DNA of 64,000 nucleotides from Caballeronia sp. Lep1P3 (GTDB lineage Bacteria > Pseudomonadota > Gammaproteobacteria > Burkholderiales > Burkholderiaceae). The position numbers and the translations under genes were made by a program. Shown piece by piece: positions 37,262 through 46,777 of this stretch; the stretch's first letter is position 1; every line of letters starts with the position of its first letter. A model generated the notes under the pieces. The model made no database searches. It was not told the origin of the DNA and was given only the letters and a program-made list of their open reading frames with translations. The stretch spans positions 124,001-188,000 of the forward strand of contig NZ_CP084267.1 of the NCBI RefSeq assembly GCF_022879595.1. The letters run 5' to 3'.

Positions 37262-39502
37262 TCATGTGTCCATTTCCTGGTAGTACGCCCGGTACGCGCC
37301 GCCGCCGTAGCGTCGCGAATAGGCATAGCCGCCCGCGCCGTCCGGCACCGCGTTGAGCACGAGACCGTTCACCTTGCAGCCCGCCTGGTTCAGGCGCTGG
37401 ATGGCCGTAGTCACTTCCGTCGCGCGCGTGACGCCATAGCGCGCGAGCAGAAGAATCGTCCCGGCCGCCGGCGCGATGATGCCGACATCCGATACCGCGA
37501 GCACGGCGGCGGCATCCACGACGACAATGTCGTAGTCGTCGTCGACTTCTTCCAGCGCGCGCTGGAAGTTGCCGCGCAGCAGAAGCTCGGACGCGTTCTC
37601 GGGATACCTTCCGACGCCCAGGAAATCGAGGTTCGGCACGACGTCGCGGCGAATGGCGTCGTGAATGCGCAGCGTGCCTTGCATCACTTCGGTCAGGCCG
37701 GGTCCCCACGGCACGCCGAGAATGCGATGGATATGGCCGCGCCGAAGGTCCGCATCGACGAGCAGCACGCGCTTGCCCGCAGCCGCCAGCACCGCCGCGA
37801 AGTTCGTCGATGTGAACGACTTGCCGCTGCGCGGCATCGGGCCGCTCAGCATGACCACGTTGTTGCGCGCGCCGATCATCGCGACCTGAACGGCCGTGCG
37901 CAGCACGCGCAAGCCTTCGACGGCCGGATCCTGCGGACACTTCGCGGCAAGCAGGCGCTCGGGCACCGTCGGATTGCGGTTCTTGGCGAGACGCGCTTCG
38001 TCCGTGCTCATCGGAATGGCTGCGTATAACTGCAAGCCCGTGCCGCTGAGTTCGCCCGGATCGACGACGCCCTTCTTCAGAAAGTCCCAGCCGAACGCAA
38101 GACCCAGGCCCGCGAAGAGTGCGGCGACCGCGGACACCGCGACGATCACCGTGCGGTTGGGCTTGCTCGGCATTTCGGGCACGTCGGCGTTGTCCACGAT
38201 CCGCACCGAACTGATCTTGCCGGCGCGCACGAGCTGCAACTGCTCCATGTTCGAGCGCATGGTCGAATAGACATCCGTCGCGACGCGCACTTCGCGCATC
38301 AGGCGCACGGTGCTCTGCTCGTCGGTGGGAAGCTCGCGCACGCGCTCGGTGAGCGAGTCGCGATAACGGCGCGTCGTCTCGATCTGCTTGTCGAGCTGTA
38401 TCAGTTCCGGATGCGTGGGCGCAAAGCGCGTTGAGATTTCCTGCCGCCGCTGCATCAACTGATAGTAAGAGGCTTCCGCCGCCGACGACTGCTGTAGAAG
38501 CACGCGCGCCTGTTCGCTGATATCGACCGACGCATGCTGGTTGCGATACGCGTTGTAGCGCTGCTCGGCCTGCTCGACCTGCTGCTTCAACGCGGGAAGC
38601 TGTGAGTTCAGAAATTGGAGCGATGCCTGCGCGCGCACCGCCTTGCGCTCGGCGTTCTGCCGCTCGTAGGCCTGGCCGATGGCGTTGATCGTGGAGGCCA
38701 CCGCGACCGGGTCCGCGCCCGAAAGCGTCGCGGCCAGCACTTCGGACTTGTTGCCCTGCTCGTCCACTTGCAACGCGCGGCTGACCGCCTCGATCGCGGA
38801 CGGGCGCGACGAGCGCCGCACCGCGAACTCGATGCCCGGCTCCGCATTGATCGACGCGACACGCAGCTTGATGAGGCCCTTGCCCGTGTCGAACGTCGCG
38901 AGTTCGCCGACCTTGCCGGTCACGGGCGCTTCGAGATCGGGGCCGGACAGCTCGTACATGCCGCCGGCAAGCGTCTTCAGGCGATACGCGCGGCCGGTGT
39001 CGCGCTTGGGCACGTCGAACGCGCGCACATCGATCGACTCGTTGCCCCACGCGTAGCCGCCCAGCCCGAAGATGCCGGGCGACGACAGACCTTGCGCATA
39101 ACGCGCGACGACCTTTCCGATGATCGGGAAGTAGACCGGCTGCGCGCTGACGGCAAGGTTCAGCGAATCGACGGCTTCGCCGATCACGAGCTTCGAACTG
39201 AGAATCTGGATTTCGCCGTCCGCGTTCGATCGCGTGCCGACGATGGACGACACATCGCCGACATATTCATTGGACGACGCACGCGACGAGCCCTCGCCGG
39301 CGTCTTCCAGCTGAACGACGATTCGCGCCTGATACACCGGCGGGGCGATGACGGCATAAAGAAAACCCGTGCCGAATATTAAGACGAAAGCGGTGATGAT
39401 GAGCCAGCGGTGCGAATAGATGCTATCGATGACGCTGACCAAATCGAAACGAAGCGGCTGCCCGCTCACCTCAGCGTTACGTTGGTCGATGTACTCGGCC
39501 AT
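37262..39502 (-). CDS. wzc: Wzc/BceF-type polysaccharide chain-length tyrosine autokinase
   Basis: This is a 746-residue inner-membrane protein. The N-terminal Wzz domain starts after FDLVSVIDSIYSHRWLIITAFVLIFGTGFLYA (first transmembrane helix), followed by a coiled coil to about residue 400. The second membrane segment lies near 430-450 (TVIVAVSAVAALFAGLGLAF). The cytoplasmic BY-kinase domain has Walker A in MLSGPMPRSGKSFTST, Walker A' in VLLVDADLRRG and Walker B in YDIVVVDAAAVL. The C-terminal tail is a Tyr cluster (YAYSRRYGGGAYRAYYQ), the usual autophosphorylation sites. The ATG at 39502 has AGGGAAAG upstream. It should control chain length and export with an outer-membrane Wza that is not in the window. 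Confidence 0.93.
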   Translation of the reverse strand: MAEYIDQRNAEVSGQPLRFDLVSVIDSIYSHRWLIITAFVLIFGTGFLYAVIAPPVYQARIVVQLEDAGEGSSRASSNEYVGDVSSIVGTRSNADGEIQILSSKLVIGEAVDSLNLAVSAQPVYFPIIGKVVARYAQGLSSPGIFGLGGYAWGNESIDVRAFDVPKRDTGRAYRLKTLAGGMYELSGPDLEAPVTGKVGELATFDTGKGLIKLRVASINAEPGIEFAVRRSSRPSAIEAVSRALQVDEQGNKSEVLAATLSGADPVAVASTINAIGQAYERQNAERKAVRAQASLQFLNSQLPALKQQVEQAEQRYNAYRNQHASVDISEQARVLLQQSSAAEASYYQLMQRRQEISTRFAPTHPELIQLDKQIETTRRYRDSLTERVRELPTDEQSTVRLMREVRVATDVYSTMRSNMEQLQLVRAGKISSVRIVDNADVPEMPSKPNRTVIVAVSAVAALFAGLGLAFGWDFLKKGVVDPGELSGTGLQLYAAIPMSTDEARLAKNRNPTVPERLLAAKCPQDPAVEGLRVLRTAVQVAMIGARNNVVMLSGPMPRSGKSFTSTNFAAVLAAAGKRVLLVDADLRRGHIHRILGVPWGPGLTEVMQGTLRIHDAIRRDVVPNLDFLGVGRYPENASELLLRGNFQRALEEVDDDYDIVVVDAAAVLAVSDVGIIAPAAGTILLLARYGVTRATEVTTAIQRLNQAGCKVNGLVLNAVPDGAGGYAYSRRYGGGAYRAYYQEMDT

Positions 39503-40052
39503 GGTCTTTCCCTCAGAGCTGACGTTTCTTGTCGACGGGGAGTCGCGATGGCCCGGCTCACCCGCGAGAACCGGAACCCTTGCCGTTTGCTGATGACGAT
39601 GTCCGCTAGGCGCCCTAATTATCTGACTTAATAGCGCTGCCAATTTTCGGACACGACCCGGTAATAATTCTGGCCACCTTTTGCATAGCTGCCGTACTGC
39701 ATAGCGCGCTAATTAATTGTGCGGTGCTCCGTATCGTATACCGGGCCTGTCGGAAACGGCAACACGGTTTATGCATTTAGTTGGTTCCTCTGAACATTCG
39801 AGATGCTGTTCACTAGGGATATCCTGTATGAGTTGCGCAAAAAAACTCTGGAATGGCAATGCGATGTTGTTTACGATACGTTTCGGATGTCGGATCGATC
39901 ATCGAATCCAATTCGCCAATTACTGAACGCCTATTTGTTTTTTCGGTTAATCCGCGCGTCACAGCAGCATCAACCGCATGGCCGGATAGGAAGGACAACG
40001 TGTAATCTTTCGCAGCGCACCATGCCGCTTTCGAAAGCCCCCGGAGAAGCAA
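39503..40052. promoter_or_regulatory. Divergent promoter region between wzc and the initiating transferase
   Basis: These are 550 bases of AT-rich non-coding DNA between two divergent genes. They contain the TGCATAGC direct repeat and several AT patches (GTAATAATTC, CTAATTAATTG) around 39660-39720. The right gene has GGAGAAGCAA before its ATG. No clear promoter hexamers were assigned. Confidence 0.5.
39682..39705. repeat. Direct repeat TGCATAGC, 16-base period
   Basis: Two identical 8-mers at 39682-39689 and 39698-39705 are 16 bases apart, in the divergent intergenic region. This could be a half-site pair for a regulator, but it is a short repeat and may be chance. Confidence 0.4.
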
Positions 40053-41201
40053 ATGGTTAACTTGACAGTTGGCTTTGCAAGTGCGTTTTTGATGACTTGG
40101 CTGGTTGTCAAGTATGCGGGAACCTGTGCGCGCTTCTCACTCGACTTCGACCTGCGCGCGGTCCAGCGGAATCACTACACGGCCGTGCCGCGGGTCGGCG
40201 GCCTCGCCATCTTCTGCGGCACCGCCATCACCTTCGCCACGTCCACCGTTTTTCATACCTCGCCGACGTATGAAGCGTTCCTTTTACTGAGCTGCGCGAC
40301 GCCCGCGTTCATCGGCGGCCTCGCGGAAGACCTGACCAAGCGCGTGACGCCGCGCGTGCGTCTTCTGTGCGCGCTCGTGGCGGCGCTCGCCTGCTGCTTC
40401 GCCTTGCACGCCGTGATCGACCGCGTCGATCTGCCCGCCGTCGATTTCCTGCTGCGCTTCACGCCGATCGGCATTGCCTTCACGATGGTTGCCGTGGCGG
40501 GCGTGACGAACGCGATGAACATCGTGGACGGTCTGAACGGCCTCGCGTCGGTCGTCGCCATTCTCATCTTCGCGTCCATCGGCTATGTGGCCGTTTCCGT
40601 CAACGACTGGCTCGTGGCGAGCGTGGCGTTTGCGATGATCGGCGCCATCGGCGGCTTCGTCGTCTGGAACTACCCGTCCGCGCTGGTTTTCATGGGCGAC
40701 GGCGGCGCTTACTTCATCGGATTCATGATGGCGGAACTCGTCGTGCTGCTGATCGCGCGGCACCCGAACGTCAGCGCCTTCTACGCGATCGTGGCGATGT
40801 ATCCGGCGTTCGAGACCATCTTCTCCATCTACCGGCGCCGCTACGTGCGCGGGCGCGCCGTCGATGCGCCCGACGCGCTTCACCTGCATACGCTCATCTA
40901 CAAGCGCGTTGCTCGCAAAGGCATCTCCTTCAGCGATCCGCAGCAGTGCACGCGCCGCAACTCGGTCAGTTCGGTCTATCTGTGGATGCTGAGCCTCATT
41001 CCGATCGTTCCGGCGACGTTCTTCTGGAATTCGCCGTATGTGCTCGGCATCGCCGCGCTGGCTTTCGCGGGCGTCTATCTCTGGATTTATGCGGCTGTGG
41101 TGAGGTTCAGAACGCCCTTCTGGATGACGCTTCCGGTGTGGATGCTCAGGCATGGCTCGCGCGCCGAAAGGCGGCCGGCTGCGCCCGATCGCCTGCGCTA
41201 A
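40053..41201 (+). CDS. WecA/MraY-type undecaprenyl-phosphate sugar-1-phosphate transferase
   Basis: This is a 382-residue polytopic membrane protein of the PF00953 family with about 10-11 transmembrane helices. The motifs are VPRVGGLAIFCGTAI near residue 45, NAMNIVDGLNGLASVVAI around 150 (the Asp-rich Mg site) and VFMGDGGAYFIGFMMAELVVLL around 215. A His-rich loop typical of the family follows in ALHLHTLIYKR. It should transfer a sugar-1-phosphate (probably HexNAc-1-P) to undecaprenyl phosphate and so start each repeat unit. GGAGAAGCAA precedes the ATG. It is the only initiating transferase seen in the window. Confidence 0.9.
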   Translation: MVNLTVGFASAFLMTWLVVKYAGTCARFSLDFDLRAVQRNHYTAVPRVGGLAIFCGTAITFATSTVFHTSPTYEAFLLLSCATPAFIGGLAEDLTKRVTPRVRLLCALVAALACCFALHAVIDRVDLPAVDFLLRFTPIGIAFTMVAVAGVTNAMNIVDGLNGLASVVAILIFASIGYVAVSVNDWLVASVAFAMIGAIGGFVVWNYPSALVFMGDGGAYFIGFMMAELVVLLIARHPNVSAFYAIVAMYPAFETIFSIYRRRYVRGRAVDAPDALHLHTLIYKRVARKGISFSDPQQCTRRNSVSSVYLWMLSLIPIVPATFFWNSPYVLGIAALAFAGVYLWIYAAVVRFRTPFWMTLPVWMLRHGSRAERRPAAPDRLR

Positions 41202-41645
41202 TGAGGATATTCCTTTCGCACTACCGTGCCGAAACAGCGATGGAAACCTCGAACACCAGCGCTTGAACAGGGAGTTTGCCGCAGTGCAGCAGGGTCCAGA
41301 ATCTAACCGAAACGACTCTTTGTGATTCGCCGTCTCTTGCCGATACGTCATGCGCCAAACCGGCGGTTGGGAAAAACCCCGACCGCCGGTTTCGCATTTA
41401 GCGGATCGTAAAAACCTCGCGGTTACTACAAGTCGAATTACTTATATGTGCGTCACCGCACGTTTTTAATCAGATTTCGATATTTATGTTTATTGACACC
41501 GCGCGGGATTTTAAAGGCTTTACATGTTTCTGCTTTTTCTTTGACGGAATCATCGGGTACGGGTTCCTGAATGGGAAACGAACCCAATTACAACAGCTTC
41601 CAATAATGATGATAGACGACGCGTCCGCGCGTATCACCCACGACC
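41202..41645. other. AT-rich intergenic region with terminator-like hairpins
   Basis: These are 444 bases between the initiating transferase and the polymerase gene. They contain the hairpin at 41357-41392, a weak stem (GTGCG-TCAC-CGCAC, 41448-41461) followed by GTTTTT, and a TTGACA at about 41494-41499 without a clear -10. The polymerase gene probably has its own promoter here. No coding frame was supported. Confidence 0.5.
41357..41392 (+). terminator. Hairpin terminator candidate behind the initiating transferase
   Basis: An 11-bp perfect stem (41357-41367 with 41382-41392) whose inner G and C runs extend it around an A-rich loop. It lacks a long U run, so it could be Rho-assisted. Confidence 0.6.
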
Positions 41646-42731
41646 ATGAAGAATTTAGCCTTGCGTAAAAGCGCCGGTTTGCTGGATGTGAATCAGGTAC
41701 GGCGCGACGATCGTTCCTATTTCGCGACGCCTGCGGGTTGGGCTTTTTTGCTGCTGTCGTTCTACATCATATGGTTTCTTACGACGTCCGAACGATCGAT
41801 TTATACCGTCGCGGACCAGGATGCGTATCTTCTCTACTTCAAGTACACCGACTGGGCGTGGCTCAAGGCCTATTTCCAGCACACGGGCACGGGTCTTGGC
41901 CTGATCCCGCACATCATCACGGACGAGATCGGCTGGCGGCTGTGGATCATCTTCGTCAATTCGTTCGGCTTCACGCCGGAGTCGGCCATCCGGCTGACGG
42001 TCGCGCTGTCCAACATCCTCGTGTTCTGCGCCCTTGCGCGCTTGCGTCGTCCGCTGCTCGGCCTGTTGGTGTGGACGGTCGTCCCGGCGGCGCTCTTTAC
42101 GATCGGACTTTTCCAGTTGCGCCAGGGCTTCGGCTTCGGCGTGGCGATGCTGTTCGCCATCGGGCTGCGCCGCCCGGTGCTCGGCATGTGGATCGCAAGC
42201 ACCATTCACACGACGTTCGTCATCCCCGCCTTGCTGATCACCGTGGCGCGGCAAAGCGGCTCGGATAACCGGATCGCGATTCCCGTCGTCGTCGTGGCGG
42301 GCACGGTGCTGGCCGCGAGTGCGCAGACGCTGTTCGATACCTTCGGTGGCCGGCGTCTGGACGACTACGCGAATTACGCGGCGGAGTTTTCCGTCAACCT
42401 GCTCGTGCTGCTGCTGTCTTATGGGCTCGCATCCGTGCTGGTGATCGCGTCGCTTCCGTACATGCGCGCCGTGCGCCTGCGCGCGCCACTGCGTGATCTC
42501 GCGCTGATGCACCTCGGTCTGCTCGCCTATCTCGTTTGCGCGTTCGTCTTCTTTCCGCTCGGCAAGGACCGCGTGTTCTACTACATTTCGCTGTTGCTGC
42601 CGTTCCTGATGCAGGAGATTCGCGTGAAGGACGGGGTTACGCTGTGGATGACGACGGTGCTTTTCTGCATGATGGCGGCGGACGTGTATCTCGCGTCGCA
42701 GAAGGGCGTGTATTGGTATTTCTTGAGGTAG
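41646..42731 (+). CDS. EpsG/Wzy-type polysaccharide polymerase-like membrane protein
   Basis: This is a 361-residue protein with about 9-10 hydrophobic segments, without a conserved catalytic signature that can be named. Characters of EpsG/Wzy-like polymerases are the first helix (AGWAFLLLSFYIIWFLTT), a periplasmic loop with YTVADQDAYLLYFKYTDW, then IGLFQLRQGFGFGVAMLFAIGL, the Arg-rich loop motif used by EpsG family proteins. It probably joins lipid-linked repeats. The start lacks a clear Shine-Dalgarno. The gene is alone and lies directly upstream of the T6SS locus, which begins on the opposite strand. Confidence 0.78.
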   Translation: MKNLALRKSAGLLDVNQVRRDDRSYFATPAGWAFLLLSFYIIWFLTTSERSIYTVADQDAYLLYFKYTDWAWLKAYFQHTGTGLGLIPHIITDEIGWRLWIIFVNSFGFTPESAIRLTVALSNILVFCALARLRRPLLGLLVWTVVPAALFTIGLFQLRQGFGFGVAMLFAIGLRRPVLGMWIASTIHTTFVIPALLITVARQSGSDNRIAIPVVVVAGTVLAASAQTLFDTFGGRRLDDYANYAAEFSVNLLVLLLSYGLASVLVIASLPYMRAVRLRAPLRDLALMHLGLLAYLVCAFVFFPLGKDRVFYYISLLLPFLMQEIRVKDGVTLWMTTVLFCMMAADVYLASQKGVYWYFLR

Positions 42732-42845
42732 TGGCGGGAGCGGTGATGCAAGGCAGTCCTTCGACACACCGCGTGCTAAGCGACACCGGGACGGCTTCGT
42801 GATCCGTCCCGGTCGCTGAATCGGACGCCTTCTGGCTACGTCGAA

Positions 42846-44393
42846 TCAGCTCTTTGCTTTCGGCATCTGCGAAACGAGCGACAAGCCGATATCCATGCCT
42901 TCCACCTGGAAGTGCGGCACGATGAAGAGCTTGATGCGGAAGAAGCCCGGATTGTCCTCGATGTCCTCGACCATCACCTTCGCCTCGCGCAGCGGGTGCG
43001 ACGCCTGGAGTTCGTCGCCCGGATCTTTCATCTCGGTGACGAGGCTCTTGATCCAGTTGTTCAGCTCCAGTTCGAGCAGCCGGCGGTCCTTCGTCGTGCC
43101 GATGTTCTCGCGCTGAATCAGCTTCAGATAGTGTGCGATGCGCGAGAGCAGAAAGATATAAGGCAGGCGCGCATTGATACGGCTATTGGCCGTCGCTTCC
43201 TTGGTCTCGTACAGCGCAGGCTTCTGCGTCGAATTCGCGGAGAAGAAGCATGCGAAGTCGTGATTCTTGTAGAACGAGAGCGGGATGAAGCCGAGGTTCG
43301 CGAATTCGAACTCGCGCGTCTCCGGAATCAGCACTTCGGTCGGAATCTTCGGCTGCACGCCGGTGCCCAGATCGTACAGATGCACCGGCAAGTCTTCGAC
43401 CTTGCCGCCCGCTTGCGGACCGCGAATCTGCACGCACCAGCCATTGTTGACGAAGCTGCGCGTCATATTGGCCGCGAACGCGAACGAGGCGTTCACCCAC
43501 AGATAGCGGTCATGGTCAGGGCCTTTGACCTGCTCTTCGTAGTTGAAGGCGCGCACCGGCGTGGTGTCCTTGCCGTAGGGCAGACGGCCCAGAACGCGCG
43601 GCATCACGAGACCGACGTAGCGGGCGTCGTCCGTATCGCGGAAGCTCTTCCACTTGATGTATTCCGCGCGGTCGAAGTAGTTGCCGATGTCCTGAATGGC
43701 CGCGACCTCTTCCATCGACTTCTTGCCGAAGAAAGCGGCCCCCACCGACCCGATGAACGGCATATGCGCCGCCGCCGCCACCTTCGAGATGTTGCGCAGA
43801 AGCGCCACGTCTTGCGGCGAATTGGCGAACTCGAAGTCGCTGACGAGCGCGCTAATCGGCTGGCCGCCCGGCGTGTCGTACTCTTCGATGTAAGTCAGGC
43901 GATACAGCCCGCTCTGAATCAGTTCCGGCGCGTCTTCGAAGTCGCGAGTGAGCGCGTCCTTGGACACATCCAGCACTTCGATGCGCGCGTTCTTGCGGAA
44001 ATCGGTGCGGCTCACGAGCATCTTCAGACCGCGCCAGCGGCCTTCGAGTGCCTGAAACTCGGGGTTGTGCATGACCGCGTCGAGCTGGCTGCTAATCTGG
44101 CGATCCAGTTGGCCGATGAAGAAATCCAGCAGGGATTTGTCCAGCCGATCCACCGGCTTGCTGCTCTGCGCGACCAGATCGAGGAACGCGCCCATGCCGC
44201 GCGCGAGACGCTCGTCAGCGGATGCTTCCGACAGCATGTCGTTGTCACGGAACGCTTCGAGCGGACGCGCTTGCGCGACCGGGTGAAGATTGATCTTGTC
44301 GCACAGCGACGCATAGACGCTCGTGTCCTGCGATGCGTCGAGTACGACGGTTTGCGCCGCCGCGCTTTGCCGGGTAGAGGGGTTCTTGCTCAT
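42846..44393 (-). CDS. tssC: T6SS sheath large subunit TssC (VipB)
   Basis: This is a 515-residue cytoplasmic protein that forms the contractile tail sheath with TssB. Typical segments are NPEFQALEGRWRGLKMLV, FPFIGSVGAAFF-like AAAAHMPFIGSVGAAFFGKKSMEE, GLVMPRVLGRLPYGKDT, and the C-terminal ENIGTTKDRRLLELELNNWIKSLV and GFFRIKLFIVPHFQVEGMDIGLSLVSQMP. AGGACTACAC precedes the ATG at 44393, chosen over 44411. The gene follows tssB by 38 bases in a two-gene operon that diverges from tssK. Confidence 0.96.
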   Translation of the reverse strand: MSKNPSTRQSAAAQTVVLDASQDTSVYASLCDKINLHPVAQARPLEAFRDNDMLSEASADERLARGMGAFLDLVAQSSKPVDRLDKSLLDFFIGQLDRQISSQLDAVMHNPEFQALEGRWRGLKMLVSRTDFRKNARIEVLDVSKDALTRDFEDAPELIQSGLYRLTYIEEYDTPGGQPISALVSDFEFANSPQDVALLRNISKVAAAAHMPFIGSVGAAFFGKKSMEEVAAIQDIGNYFDRAEYIKWKSFRDTDDARYVGLVMPRVLGRLPYGKDTTPVRAFNYEEQVKGPDHDRYLWVNASFAFAANMTRSFVNNGWCVQIRGPQAGGKVEDLPVHLYDLGTGVQPKIPTEVLIPETREFEFANLGFIPLSFYKNHDFACFFSANSTQKPALYETKEATANSRINARLPYIFLLSRIAHYLKLIQRENIGTTKDRRLLELELNNWIKSLVTEMKDPGDELQASHPLREAKVMVEDIEDNPGFFRIKLFIVPHFQVEGMDIGLSLVSQMPKAKS

Positions 44394-44431
44394 GTGTAGT
44401 CCTGTCTGCAATGCTTCTCGGATGTGCGCGC

Positions 44432-44944
44432 TTACGCGTGCCCTTCAGGCTGCGTCGCGGCTGTGGCGATCTGCGACAGTTCGCCGCGCAGCTTCTCCGA
44501 CAGCTCCTTGCTTTTTAGAATTTTCTCGAACTCGCGGCGGAACGTGGCGTTGTCCAGCAAATTCGACTTGAGGTCGCGCAGCAGATTGCGCACCGCGAGA
44601 AGCGCCTGCAGTTCCGGAATCTGACGTGCGACCTGTTCCGGTTCGAAGTCCTTCATCGAGCGGAACGACAGATTCACCGGCAATTCCGAGCCGTCGCTGG
44701 CAAGCGTGTTGTCGGCCGCGAACTTCAGATCGGGCGCGTAATCGGCCAGCACCGCATCGAAGTTGTTCTTGTCGATGTTCACCTTCTTGCGCTCCGACAA
44801 CGGCGCCTGCTCACGGCCGGCGCTGAAATCGCCCGCCACGAGGAGCTTGAGCGGCAACTCGACTTTCTTCTGCGCGCCGCCGGTGTGGAGATCCAGGGTG
44901 ATCGATACCCGGCTCTTGGGAATTTCCCTTTGAAAGCTGTCCAT
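44432..44944 (-). CDS. tssB: T6SS sheath small subunit TssB (VipA)
   Basis: This 170-residue sheath protein begins MDSFQREIPKSRVSITLDLHTGGAQKKVELPLKLLVAGDF, the family start. It continues with ERKKVNIDKNNFDAVLADYAPDL and LPVNLSFRSMKDFEPEQVARQIPEL, and a C-terminal helical stretch RNLLRDLKSNLLDNATFRREFEKILKSKEL. It intertwines with TssC to make the sheath strands that contract on firing. The gene is the first of the left-hand operon and its promoter lies in the divergent region up to 45424. Confidence 0.96.
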   Translation of the reverse strand: MDSFQREIPKSRVSITLDLHTGGAQKKVELPLKLLVAGDFSAGREQAPLSERKKVNIDKNNFDAVLADYAPDLKFAADNTLASDGSELPVNLSFRSMKDFEPEQVARQIPELQALLAVRNLLRDLKSNLLDNATFRREFEKILKSKELSEKLRGELSQIATAATQPEGHA

Positions 44945-45424
44945 TAATAGTCCTCACTAAATAAATGCAGGCGTTCTCGAATTGAGCCGGACCATCGACG
45001 AATTCCTAACAAGGGCGAATGAAACCGCGCCTGTCTTTCGAAAGAAACCGCCTTTCCCCGTGAACGCATCGATGCCTGCCGACTTCTTCTCGTGTTAATG
45101 GGGAGCTATTAGAACAGTTCTCGCGCAAGACTGACAACCGCGGCCTGAAGCGGCGCGTGAACGTCGATCAACGGCTGCGCTTGCGAACAACGCTGTTGAT
45201 CTTCAACGACTTATTGCTCCGACGCCGGTGCCGGTCGCGATGGTTTTCCGAGACTTGAAGCACAAACCTGCCACATCATTTGACATCGACCGGTACGCAG
45301 GACCCGTCGCGTAACGCATACGAGATAAATCATTCGAACGCGTTCGGATGGATAGCTATACGAACGAATGCTTGAGCGATAGAATCTCGCGCCTCATTCG
45401 ACAATAAGCAAAACGCGAGTACAC
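44945..45424. promoter_or_regulatory. Divergent control region of the T6SS locus
   Basis: A 480-base non-coding region separates tssB (left) and tssK (right). It contains the palindrome CGAACGCGTTCG at 45335-45346 and a partial copy of its half site (CGAACGAA) at about 45361. AT-rich blocks (GATAGCTATACG) lie just upstream of tssK. No sigma54 or regulator consensus was recognised with certainty. Confidence 0.55.
45335..45346. repeat. 12-bp perfect palindrome upstream of tssK
   Basis: The sequence CGAACGCGTTCG is self-complementary, with a half-site copy about 26 bases further on. It is 79 bases from the tssK ATG and might be an operator; unassigned. Confidence 0.4.
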
Positions 45425-46777
45425 ATGCGGATCGAAAAACCGCTTTGGCACGAAGGCCTCATTCTGACGCAGCAGCATTTCCAGCAGCAGGAGCGTTGGA
45501 ACGAGTTCGCACTTCGACAGCTTTCATGCGCGGCACTCGCGCAGCCCTGGGGAACGCTCGGCGTGGAAATCGACGAGGACGCCCTCGCGTCGGGCCGCGT
45601 GAAGCTCACGCGCCTGAAGTTGCGCTTTCCCGATGGCACGCCGATCGACACCACCGTGGCCCACGCGCTTCCGCCCGCGCGCGATCTGACGCAAGGTATT
45701 CCCGTCGACGTCCAGAGCGTCACGGTGCTGGCGGCGCTGGCGTTGCCCGATGCCAACGGCAACAACTGCCGCATGGGCGAGAACGCGTCGACGCGCCCTC
45801 GACGCTCGTATCGGGAGTTCGTGAAAGTCGTCGATATGAATGGAAGCGACGAGGTCGAGATTGCCGCCGAGCGCCACGCGCTTCGCCTGTTGTTCGACTT
45901 CGAGCCGCATGCGGACGATACGGTGTGCGCCATCGCCCGGCTCACGCGTTCGACCAGCGGACACTTCGCGCTCGATTCGCGCTACGTCCCGCCATGCCTG
46001 AGCCTGAGCGGTCACGCATTGCATGTCGAGCGCATCAACCGTCTCTGCGACATTCTGCTCGCCAAAAGTCTCGCGCTGGGCGCGCGCCGCAGCGAGCGCA
46101 TCGAGCAGGTCGCCGAATACGGCGTCGCGGACGTCCAGCTCTTCTGGCTGCTGCATTGCATTCATGCGGCGTGGCCCAAGCTGCGGTTTCTGGCGTCGCA
46201 TGCAGACCAGCCGCCCGAGCGCCTCTACAACGTCCTCGCGGAACTCGTCAGTGCGCTCATGACGTTTTCCACCGGCTCGCAACTTACCGATATTCCACTG
46301 TACGACCACGCGCGCGCCGACGAAGTCCTGAGCGAACTCGAAGCGCTGATTCGTCGCCTGCTGGACGCAATCATTCCATCGCGGGTCGTGTCCATTGGAC
46401 TCACGCACGCGGATGCCTCCACATGGTCCGGTCAGATACTCGACGATCGCATCGTGGACGACGCGGCCGACTGGTATCTGTCGGTCAATGCGTCGATGCC
46501 GGCGTTCGAACTCGTCGAACGCATTCCGCGGCTGTGCAAGATCGGAGCGCCGGATGATGTCGAGCACATCGTCAATTCCGCGCTCACCGGCATCGGGCTC
46601 AAGTCCGTGCAGCGCGTGCCGTCCGCCATGCCTGTGCGACTGGACAACCACTACTTTGCGCTCGACGCCGCGAGTCCCGCCTATGCCCGCATGCTGGCAG
46701 CTCGCGCATGCAAGATCTATCTGCCCGCATCCATCCCCGATGCGACGCTTGAACTGTACGCGGTGCTACGCTCATGA
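45425..46777 (+). CDS. tssK: T6SS baseplate-membrane linker TssK
   Basis: This 450-residue trimer subunit links the phage-like baseplate to the TssJLM membrane complex. The N-terminal KPLWHEGLILTQQHFQQQERW motif is the hallmark, followed by the shoulder domain and a C-terminal domain that binds TssL/TssM. Length and motif spacing are normal for the family. The next start overlaps its stop by four bases (ATGA), so tssL is translationally coupled. TssK also contacts TssF/TssG, neither of which is in the window. Confidence 0.95.
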   Translation: MRIEKPLWHEGLILTQQHFQQQERWNEFALRQLSCAALAQPWGTLGVEIDEDALASGRVKLTRLKLRFPDGTPIDTTVAHALPPARDLTQGIPVDVQSVTVLAALALPDANGNNCRMGENASTRPRRSYREFVKVVDMNGSDEVEIAAERHALRLLFDFEPHADDTVCAIARLTRSTSGHFALDSRYVPPCLSLSGHALHVERINRLCDILLAKSLALGARRSERIEQVAEYGVADVQLFWLLHCIHAAWPKLRFLASHADQPPERLYNVLAELVSALMTFSTGSQLTDIPLYDHARADEVLSELEALIRRLLDAIIPSRVVSIGLTHADASTWSGQILDDRIVDDAADWYLSVNASMPAFELVERIPRLCKIGAPDDVEHIVNSALTGIGLKSVQRVPSAMPVRLDNHYFALDAASPAYARMLAARACKIYLPASIPDATLELYAVLRS

